A stretch of 64,000 nt of DNA from Oscillospiraceae bacterium. GTDB taxonomy: Bacteria; Bacillota; Clostridia; Oscillospirales; Oscillospiraceae. Below, one piece after another: positions 15,738 to 21,872 of this stretch. Location of the stretch: the NCBI GenBank assembly GCA_017527825.1, contig JAFXPO010000042.1, positions 1 to 64,000 of the forward strand, in the 5' to 3' direction. The notes beneath the pieces are model-generated. The model was not told where the DNA came from. It did not search any database and saw nothing but the letters and a program-made list of their open reading frames with translations. Positions within the stretch are counted from its first letter, which is position 1; each line of letters opens with the position of its first letter. A program made the translations under genes and the position numbers.

Positions 15738-15783
15738 TTAAGGGGCTGCGCCCCTTAACAAGCGCATTTGGCTATCCAAATGC
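15738..15783. other. paired hairpins upstream of mobC, candidate oriT
   Basis: TTAAGGGGC-TGC-GCCCCTTAA (15738-15758) is followed by GCATTTGG-CTAT-CCAAATGC (15764-15783), both perfect. The position next to mobC and the form suit an origin of transfer. A terminator for the upstream small gene is the alternative. Confidence 0.4.
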
Positions 15784-15841
15784 TATGCTTGCGAGGGCAA
15801 CATCGCACAGCAATGCTGCCCTCACCTGCCGAAGAAAGAAA

Positions 15842-16006
15842 TCAGCCCTTCCCGGCCTCCTGCTCCGCCTCTTCGTGCCACTTTTCCGACAGCAGCATCC
15901 GCACATAGGTGGCGCGCCCCATTGCTCGCCGCGCCGCGGCGCGGGAGAGCTGCCGGTATTCCTCCTCGTTGAGTCGAATGTTGATTTGAAAAATCCTTGC
16001 CTCCAT
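15842..16006 (-). CDS. small ribbon-helix-helix-like protein (54 aa)
   Basis: The reading frame gives MEARIFQINIRLNEEEYRQL, then an Ala/Arg helix and an acidic end. The strand-helix pattern I-x-I-R-L-N-E-E-E-Y matches ribbon-helix-helix proteins and parallels the N-terminus of the neighbouring MobC. AAAGGAACGAAC precedes the ATG at 16006. It lies between parB and mobC in the same direction, so it is likely part of a maintenance or mobilisation operon, possibly as a repressor of it. Confidence 0.65.
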   Translation of the reverse strand: MEARIFQINIRLNEEEYRQLSRAAARRAMGRATYVRMLLSEKWHEEAEQEAGKG

Positions 16007-16098
16007 GTTCGTTCCTTTCCGGGTTTCCCCTGTATATTCTTTTTTCGGTTGGTATTGATAGCTTACGGGGACAGACCGTATAGCGCCACTGTGCGGCG

Positions 16099-16929
16099 CT
16101 ATCTCTCCTGCCCGCGGTGTCTGGCGCGATACCGCTCCTCCAGCAGCTTCAAAATCGCCCGCTCCATCTGTTCGGCGGAATAGCCGCTCGGAAAGAATTT
16201 ACGCAGCGATTCCGTTTTGATGCGCACCTGCTCCTTCTGGTTAGGCTTTTCCTCGGTCAGCACGGCGTAGATGGCCTCCGGCGTCAGCTTGCCAAGCATG
16301 GAGAGCTTTTTCATGCGGATCGCCTGCGAGAGCGAGGGCGTGGCGTCCTCCTGTCCGATGGAATCGAGCAGATACGCTTGCTGCTCCTTCGTGAGATAGG
16401 ACAGCTCGACCGCGGGAGAAAACGCAATGCGCCCCTCGTCCACCATGTCCAACAGCGGCTTGACGAGGTTGGTGAGGCGAATATAGCGTTGGACTGTCCG
16501 CCCGCTTTCGTCATTGCTTATGCAATCGGCACTTTCCGACTTTCCGACAATTTGTCGGGAAGTTGCCTTCCCTTGGTGTTTCAACGCCTCCAGCTTCATC
16601 TTGTAGGCAAACGCTTTCTCGCTCGGCAGCAGGTTTTCCCGCTGGAGGTTGCTGTCCACCATCAAAATGACCGCCTCGTCGTCGCTCATCTCGCGTACCA
16701 GCGCGGGAACCGTCGCCAAGCCCAGCTTGATCGCCGCGGCACGGCGTCGATGCCCGGACACCAGCTCGTACCACTCGCCCTTCGGGCGCGCCAGCAGCGG
16801 CGAAAGGATGCCGTAGGCGCGGACGCTCTCGGTCAGCTCGTCCATCGAGGCGTCCTCGCGGAGCTGGAACGGGTGCTGCGCGAACGGCGTCAGCTTGTCC
16901 GGCGCGATGCTCTGCACAAACTCTTTCAT
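16099..16929 (-). CDS. ParB/Spo0J-family partition protein
   Basis: A 276-aa DNA-binding protein. It has the ParB N-terminal domain: box I-like RAYGILSPLLARP, box II LVSGHRRRAAAIKLG near residue 57, and DSNLQRENLLPSEKAFAYKM near 93-112, followed by a helix-turn-helix region. No ParA is present in the element, so it may act alone as a regulator, or in plasmid-like maintenance of the excised circle. Its ATG overlaps the stop of the 66-aa ORF (ATGA), so the two are coupled, and in the circle the recombinase frame would feed into this unit. Confidence 0.85.
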   Translation of the reverse strand: MKEFVQSIAPDKLTPFAQHPFQLREDASMDELTESVRAYGILSPLLARPKGEWYELVSGHRRRAAAIKLGLATVPALVREMSDDEAVILMVDSNLQRENLLPSEKAFAYKMKLEALKHQGKATSRQIVGKSESADCISNDESGRTVQRYIRLTNLVKPLLDMVDEGRIAFSPAVELSYLTKEQQAYLLDSIGQEDATPSLSQAIRMKKLSMLGKLTPEAIYAVLTEEKPNQKEQVRIKTESLRKFFPSGYSAEQMERAILKLLEERYRARHRGQER

Positions 16930-17126
16930 GCCCGCGCCTCCGGCAGCGCTGCCAGTACATCGACGTGATAGTGCTTGTCCGACGCGCGGTGATGGTAGTC
17001 CTGCTCAAAGGAGAACAGCCAGCCCCCACTTCGCACATTCGCGTTTTCGACACTTTCCGAGCCTGCAAACCCGCTAATTAAGGGGCTTTTCGGATTTTTG
17101 CGCCGTTGCTGCTCCTCGTTAGGCAC
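16926..17126 (-). CDS. 66-aa ORF at the right end, coupled to parB
   Basis: The frame starts with GTG inside the right attachment core (PNEEQQRRKNPKSPLISGF follows) and ends overlapping the parB start. Integrated, it has no visible ribosome site or promoter because host antisense DNA lies upstream. In the excised circle it would be in frame with the recombinase, which would then be about 600 residues long and end with this sequence. So it is more likely the native recombinase C-terminus than a separate gene. It has no recognisable domain. Confidence 0.55.
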   Translation of the reverse strand: MPNEEQQRRKNPKSPLISGFAGSESVENANVRSGGWLFSFEQDYHHRASDKHYHVDVLAALPEARA

Positions 17127-17133
17127 CGAGGAG
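17122..17133 (+). repeat. right attachment core (attR) in cotJC
   Basis: GGCACCGAGGAG, one mismatch to attL and in the same codon phase (Gly-Thr-Glu-Glu). Just inside the element CTCCTCG (17112-17118) forms an inverted repeat with CGAGGAG (17127-17133). Confidence 0.8.
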
Positions 17134-17535
17134 CTGGGGCACCTTGAAATGGTGGGCGCGATTATTCATCAGCTCACGCGCGACCTCAGCGATGAGCAGA
17201 TCAAGACCGCCGGCTTTGACGCCTATTTTGTCGATCACACCGCGGGCGTCTACCCCACCGCCGCCTCCGGTTTCCCGTGGAGTGCCGCCAGCATGGCGGT
17301 CAAGGGTGACGTGATTGCTGACCTCACGGAGGACCTTGCCGCAGAGCAGAAGGCGCGCGTAACCTATGACAATATCCTGCGCCTCTCCGACGATCCTGAC
17401 GTCAATGACGTCATCAAATTCCTGCGCGAGCGCGAGGTCGTACACTTCCAGCGCTTCGGCGAAGCGTTGCGGCTTGTCAAGGAAAAGATGGATCAGAAAA
17501 ACGTCTATTATCTCAATCCCAGCTTTGATCGATAA
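17122..17535 (+). CDS. cotJC: CotJC C-terminal fragment (interrupted gene)
   Basis: Carries GTEELGHLEMVGAIIHQLTR through to KMDQKNVYYLNPSFDR: the rest of CotJC, with the metal-ligand His of H-L-E-M, ADLTEDLAAEQKARVTYDNI, and SDDPDVNDVIKFLREREVVH holding the later Glu and His ligands. The sequence is undamaged, with no stops or frameshifts, which argues for continued selection on the whole gene. It has no ribosome site of its own; it becomes translatable only by joining to 6809-7003. A hairpin terminator follows at 17607. Confidence 0.93.
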   Translation, partial: GTEELGHLEMVGAIIHQLTRDLSDEQIKTAGFDAYFVDHTAGVYPTAASGFPWSAASMAVKGDVIADLTEDLAAEQKARVTYDNILRLSDDPDVNDVIKFLREREVVHFQRFGEALRLVKEKMDQKNVYYLNPSFDR

Positions 17536-17606
17536 ACTGAAATAAAGAGTGAGTGTTGGCAGAGGTCTGGCGTTTCATATTGTCATCCTAAATTCCGCTT
17601 AAAATA

Positions 17607-17645
17607 AAAAGAGAGGTTAGGTAATCCTAGCCTCTCTTTTGTCAT
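17607..17645. terminator. bidirectional terminator after cotJC
   Basis: AAAAGAGAGG pairs with CCTCTCTTTT around a TAAT loop with additional TAGG/CCTA pairing. A and T runs on both sides serve cotJC (+) and citXG (-). Confidence 0.85.
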
Positions 17646-17662
17646 TCTGCAACACGCCCTTA

Positions 17663-19009
17663 TTAAATCGAATCGAGAAAATACGCCGTAGCCAGCAGAT
17701 CGGCGCAGCCGCCGGGCGACAGGTTCTCCGCCACGAACTTGCGGTTGAGCACCTCCACCGCAGTCAGCGGCGGAAAATCACAGCAGAACAGCAGCTCCTC
17801 CGCCCACTTCGACGCAACCGCCGCGCGTTTGCGCCCCCCGCGGGCGATCATGTTGGTGTCGCGACCGCGGGCGATAAGCGCCAGCAGCGCGTAGACCCCA
17901 GCGCGGTTCCGGTTGTAGCCCGCCTCCATCGCATCGTGGAGCATGGGCAGCGCAATGTTCTTGACGCTCAGCAAGCCGTCCGCCATCTCGCCGCGAATAC
18001 CCCGCAAGCCAGACTCCAGATAAAGCTTTTCACCCGTTGTCCGCGCCGTGTCCGGGGTGAGCGCCGCAAAATCCGCCTTGACCGCCGCCTTTGTCATGGC
18101 AGCACATTCGCTGGTGATTGTCTCCACATCGCTGTAAGGCGTTTCTGCTTTCCAGAGCCGTCCAATCGCCCCACAGACTGTGCCAAGCGTGAAGATCGTT
18201 CCCTTGTGGGTGTTGACCCCGCCGGTGGCGGCAAGCATATCCCGCTCCGCCGCCTTACCCAGCTCACGAAGCTGTGAGAACGTCTCATCCGGCGCAGCAC
18301 CCGCGGTCTTCTGCCCCGTCTCCACGCAGTGAGCCCAATAGGGCTTGAGCGCCTTGGCGCTGCGCTCAAAGGTCTCAATGGTCATATCGCTGTGGCTGCC
18401 GGTATTGGCGCGATCCACCAGACCGGGCTTCGGCGTGGTATAGACCTCCTCCAGCAACGCCGCCGTCACCTTGTCCGCCACATCCTGCCGGTCCGCTTTT
18501 GCGTAGTATTCCACCATGATACGCCGCGCTGCCGCTTGCAGTTCCTCAACGCTGTGTGCACGACGGGAGGCGCAGCCACGCCCCGCAGCGCCGCAGACGA
18601 TGCATCCACGCTCACTGCCGCCAACCTCCTCGCGGTCGAGCTTTGAGGCGTCGGCGGCGAGCACGTCCATATTAAAAAGGCGTCCCAGCGTCGTTGCGTC
18701 CTCGATCTGGACGCATAGTTTCTTAACTGTCAAGGCTTCTTCCTTGACGGCTATTTGAATCTCAAAGCCGGTCGCGGCAAGGGTTTCCTCTTTGCGCAGC
18801 ACCTTGATGCACTCGTCCCTGAGAGATTTGAGCAGTGTGTCGCGTCCCGTGAAGTATGCCCGACGGATCAGCGGCGAGTCCTTCACCGGTCCCGGAAGAT
18901 TCATGGAGAACGAAATCACCGGCATGTGATACCGTTCCAACAACGCGTTCTGGCGTTGCGTGCGCGCATCCTGCGCGGCGAGCACCTGTTCCAATGTGAC
19001 TTCTTCCAT
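17663..19009 (-). CDS. citXG: CitX-CitG fusion, citrate lyase prosthetic-group assembly
   Basis: A 448-aa bifunctional protein. Residues 1 to about 165 match CitX (holo-ACP synthase of citrate lyase): LGRLFNMDVLA and the Cys-rich GCIVCGAAGRGCASRRAHS. Residues about 170-448 match CitG (triphosphoribosyl-dephospho-CoA synthase): TPKPGLVDRANTGSHSDM and GGVNTHKGTIFTLG. The fusion makes and attaches the lyase cofactor. No citDEF genes lie in the window, so the target enzyme must be elsewhere. Its ATG lies next to the aminotransferase stop, so they share a transcript. Confidence 0.92.
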   Translation of the reverse strand: MEEVTLEQVLAAQDARTQRQNALLERYHMPVISFSMNLPGPVKDSPLIRRAYFTGRDTLLKSLRDECIKVLRKEETLAATGFEIQIAVKEEALTVKKLCVQIEDATTLGRLFNMDVLAADASKLDREEVGGSERGCIVCGAAGRGCASRRAHSVEELQAAARRIMVEYYAKADRQDVADKVTAALLEEVYTTPKPGLVDRANTGSHSDMTIETFERSAKALKPYWAHCVETGQKTAGAAPDETFSQLRELGKAAERDMLAATGGVNTHKGTIFTLGTVCGAIGRLWKAETPYSDVETITSECAAMTKAAVKADFAALTPDTARTTGEKLYLESGLRGIRGEMADGLLSVKNIALPMLHDAMEAGYNRNRAGVYALLALIARGRDTNMIARGGRKRAAVASKWAEELLFCCDFPPLTAVEVLNRKFVAENLSPGGCADLLATAYFLDSI

Positions 19010-19010
19010 G

Positions 19011-20177
19011 TTATCCCATCTTGGACTTGAGTCCTTCCAGACGATTTAGCGCCTCAATGAGCGTTTCATCCTTCTTGGCAAAGTGGACGCGGACGATGTT
19101 CTGCACGTCCTCCATGAAGAACGACGTGCCGGGCACGCAGGCAACGCCCACCTTGACCGCCATCTCCTCACAGAACTCCACGTCGGTCTGACCTTTTTTG
19201 AGGTACGGTCCGATATCCACGAGCGTAAAGTAGGTGCCCTGCGGGTCGGTGAACGGGATACCGAGGCTGCGAAGCCCGTCGGTAAACAACTTCTTCATGT
19301 GAGCGTAATGCGCCTGGAAGTCAACGTAATAGCTATCCGGCATTTCGAGACCCGCGATGGCAGCCTCCATCAGCGGGGATGCCGCGCCGACGGTGTTGAA
19401 GTCGTGGTACTGCTTGACGCGATCCATCATCTCCTTTGGCGCGATGGCGTAGCCGAGGCGCCAGCCGGTGATGGAGTAGGTCTTACTGAGGCTGGAGCAG
19501 CTGACCGTGCGCTCCCACATGCCGGGCAGAGAGTTCATATAGATGTGCTTGTGCTCATCGTAGACAATGTGCTCGTATGGCTCGTCCATGATGGCGTACA
19601 CGTCGTACTTGATGCAAAGGTCAGCAATGAGCTTCAGCTCGTCGTAGGTGAACACCTTGCCGCTGGGATTGGACGGATTGCAGATCAGGATCGCCTTGAT
19701 CCCCTGTTTGAACGCGTCCTCCAGCACGTTGGCGTCGAACTGGAACGTGGGCGGCACCAGCGGAATGTAGATCGGCTCACAGTCCGCCATGATGAGTTGG
19801 GCATGATAATTCTCAAAGTACGGGCTGAACAGCGCCACCTTGTCGCCTGGGTTCGTGAGGGCGAAGATCGTGTCTACCATCGCCTCGGTGGAGCCGATGG
19901 TCACGACCACCTCCGTTTCGGGGTCGATGGTGCGCCCCATGAAGTGTCCGCACTTCTTGGCAAGGGCGCGGCGGAAGTTCGGAGCGCCCATGGTAATCGG
20001 GTACTGGTGGGGGCCGATGCCGCTGATCTCGGCAAGGCGGTCGGTGATCGCCTTCGGCGGATCAAAGTCGGGGAAACCCTGGGAAAGATTGATCGCGTTG
20101 TTGGCGATGGCGATGCGCGTCATGCGGCGGATGACCGACTCGGTGAAGAGTTTGTTGCGTCTGCTCATTTCTTTCAT
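19011..20177 (-). CDS. PLP-dependent aminotransferase, class I/II
   Basis: A 388-aa fold-type I aminotransferase. Visible: NAINLSQGFPDFDPP near the N-terminus, CNPSNPSGKV, MDEPYEHIVYD (PLP-binding Asp), SSLSKTYSITGWRLGY (Schiff-base Lys), and a final Arg in IVRVHFAK. It resembles the aromatic/glutamine-type branch close to kynurenine aminotransferase, but the substrate cannot be fixed from motifs. GAGAGG precedes the ATG. It is the first gene of a two-gene unit with citXG. Confidence 0.9.
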   Translation of the reverse strand: MKEMSRRNKLFTESVIRRMTRIAIANNAINLSQGFPDFDPPKAITDRLAEISGIGPHQYPITMGAPNFRRALAKKCGHFMGRTIDPETEVVVTIGSTEAMVDTIFALTNPGDKVALFSPYFENYHAQLIMADCEPIYIPLVPPTFQFDANVLEDAFKQGIKAILICNPSNPSGKVFTYDELKLIADLCIKYDVYAIMDEPYEHIVYDEHKHIYMNSLPGMWERTVSCSSLSKTYSITGWRLGYAIAPKEMMDRVKQYHDFNTVGAASPLMEAAIAGLEMPDSYYVDFQAHYAHMKKLFTDGLRSLGIPFTDPQGTYFTLVDIGPYLKKGQTDVEFCEEMAVKVGVACVPGTSFFMEDVQNIVRVHFAKKDETLIEALNRLEGLKSKMG

Positions 20178-20278
20178 GGCTGGTTCCTCTCTCGCGTTTC
20201 AGGGCGCGTTCCCTTATCAGCATAGTACAGCAAAATAGTATATACTCAATCGCTTTAAAGTGCAAGAAAAAATGCGAA

Positions 20279-20304
20279 AACCGGCTGACAAATGTCAGCC
20301 GGTT
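20279..20304 (-). terminator. terminator of the Cys-tailed gene
   Basis: AACCGGCTGAC (20279-20289), AAAT loop, GTCAGCCGGTT (20294-20304). On the minus strand it is followed by U-rich sequence. Confidence 0.85.
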
Positions 20305-20317
20305 CCCGCGATCACCG

Positions 20318-21157
20318 TTACCGGTTGCAGCCGCAGCCGCCGGAGCTGCCGCCGATGCCGTTTTCACACACGGTGTCCGAGGGGAAGAACGAATCCACCG
20401 GGAAGTCCACATCCGCGAACAGCGAGCAGGGGTCCTCCGTGTTACCGATACCCGCCACCATGCACTCCTCCGTGGGGATGCAGTAATCATACACGGGGAT
20501 GAGCAGCTGTGTGTCGCGCTCCAGACGCACGATAGAGAACTGACCCAGTGAGACGCAGACGCGGCGGCTCTGGGACTCATCCAGAATCAGCGGCTCGTCG
20601 AACGCCGCGAGGATGCCCTCCGGCACACCGGTGAGGACGCCGGGGACATAGTGGCAGTTGTCGACGAAATTCGCGCTGAGCAGCAGCGGGTCGACGACCT
20701 CGACGTATGCCGTGGGAAGGTCCGCGGTCAGGTCAAGCTGGACGTCCAACTCGTCAGCCACCGGCTCCGACGAGAAAATCTTCGGTCCGCTCTCACCGCC
20801 GCAGAGGATCACGCGCTTGCCGAAGGTGGCAAGACCCTCCACCTCGGTGTAGCGGGTGGAGCCATTGAGCGCTTGCAGCGTGATCTTATAGTAGAAACGC
20901 ATGTCGACCGTATAGTAGCCGCGGTTGAAGTTCACCGGCTCCACGTCCACGAAGGTGTAGAGCAGTTCGGCGCTTCCGCCACGAATGCCCTGCGCGTTCG
21001 CCAACACCGACTGCGCGGACTGGGTCGGATAGAACCGCAAGTCCTCGATGCAATCCTTATCGCGGCAGGAAGAGTAAATCTTCTTCGTATGGACACAGAC
21101 CGCCTCACGGACGCCATTGGCATTGCTCACGGGGCCGGGAGTCACTTTTTCAGCCAT
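20318..21157 (-). CDS. conserved protein with Cys-rich tail, possibly spore-structural
   Basis: A 279-aa protein that I cannot place firmly. It starts MAEKVTPGPVSNANGVREAV after AGGAGGTATTTGAA. Notable parts are YSSCRDKDCIEDLRFYPTQS near residues 28-47, beta-rich middle segments, and a C-terminus SSGGCGCNR. There is no signal peptide or membrane segment. The Cys pattern and compact beta-rich build recall clostridial coat or exosporium proteins, but this is a guess. It is a monocistronic gene with its own terminator. Confidence 0.5.
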   Translation of the reverse strand: MAEKVTPGPVSNANGVREAVCVHTKKIYSSCRDKDCIEDLRFYPTQSAQSVLANAQGIRGGSAELLYTFVDVEPVNFNRGYYTVDMRFYYKITLQALNGSTRYTEVEGLATFGKRVILCGGESGPKIFSSEPVADELDVQLDLTADLPTAYVEVVDPLLLSANFVDNCHYVPGVLTGVPEGILAAFDEPLILDESQSRRVCVSLGQFSIVRLERDTQLLIPVYDYCIPTEECMVAGIGNTEDPCSLFADVDFPVDSFFPSDTVCENGIGGSSGGCGCNR

Positions 21158-21246
21158 TTCAAATACCTCCTGATCTAAGTACTTCCGAACAGAAGCCTTT
21201 CAATCCATGGTATGACGGTCACGGCGGTTGGTGCGGAAAACAAGGC

Positions 21247-21275
21247 TGTACAAAACGATTTTTTTGCGCTATACT
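21247..21275 (+). promoter_or_regulatory. probable promoter of the DUF4364 gene
   Basis: TGTACA (21247-21252), 17-bp spacer, TATACT (21270-21275); the start codon is at 21300. Confidence 0.5.
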
Positions 21276-21299
21276 ATAGAAAAAAGCAGGGAGGTTGCC

Positions 21300-21851
21300 A
21301 TGCCGCAGCTTGGATTTATTCGCAGCAAAAATGAGATCAAGTTCCTGATCCTCTATATCGCGGAGCGCCTTCTCGCACCGGTGCCCATCGAAGTCATGCA
21401 GAATCTGGTGTTGAGCAGCGACGGCGCCATCGAGTTCTTCGACTTTTCCGAATGTCTGGGATATCTGGTTCAGACGGAGCACCTTACCCTCTCCGACGAC
21501 GGTCTTTACGCCATCACCGAGAAAGGCATCTTAAACGGTCGCGCCACCGCCATCGAGATTCCCTATTCCGTCCGGCTGCACGCCGAGGATCTGGTGAAAG
21601 CGCAGAACCAGAAAATCAAGCGGGCGCGACAGGTGCAGGTCTCCACATACAGCCAGAGCAACGGCAACACTGCCGTAACATTGCGCTTCAACGATGATCA
21701 CGGTCTCACGCTCTGGCGCATGGACGTTGCGGTGCCGGATGAAAAGTATGTCAGAAAGCTCCGCAAGCGCTTTGAGCAGGATGCGGAAAAAATCTATTCC
21801 GAGGTCATCTCCATCCTGTTCCGCGAGGACAAGAGCGAAGAAAACGAATGA
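21300..21851 (+). CDS. DUF4364 family protein, probable transcriptional regulator
   Basis: A 183-aa protein beginning MPQLGFIRSKNEIKFLILYI. The N-terminal half looks like a winged helix (repeated helices, then a YAITEKGILN wing), as in DUF4364 proteins found across Clostridia. The C-terminal half is strand-helix with basic stretches. The ATG at 21300 has AGGGAGGTTGCC directly upstream. It converges on dnaE, and both stop codons lie in one terminator hairpin. The target genes are unknown. Confidence 0.8.
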   Translation: MPQLGFIRSKNEIKFLILYIAERLLAPVPIEVMQNLVLSSDGAIEFFDFSECLGYLVQTEHLTLSDDGLYAITEKGILNGRATAIEIPYSVRLHAEDLVKAQNQKIKRARQVQVSTYSQSNGNTAVTLRFNDDHGLTLWRMDVAVPDEKYVRKLRKRFEQDAEKIYSEVISILFREDKSEENE

Positions 21852-21872
21852 GGAAGGGTCTCCCCTTCCTCA
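21849..21872. terminator. shared terminator containing both stop codons
   Basis: TGAGGAAGGG (21849-21858), TCTC, CCCTTCCTCA (21863-21872). The first TGA is the DUF4364 stop and the final TCA is the dnaE stop on the other strand. Confidence 0.8.

Larger units (their letters stand above)
6992..17133. mobile_element. 10.13-kb integrated element splitting cotJC
   Basis: The unit length between equivalent core positions is 10,130 bp. It is bounded by near-identical 12-bp cores, carries a large serine recombinase at its left end pointing outward, and encodes MobC, an RHH-like protein, ParB, two DUF4143-type ATPases, a HipA-like kinase, an HsdR-N protein, a nitroreductase and a DUF6076-type protein. 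Removing it restores a continuous CotJC frame of 198 codons. No relaxase, type IV secretion or phage structural genes are present, so it is a mobilisable or decayed element rather than a prophage. Confidence 0.9.
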
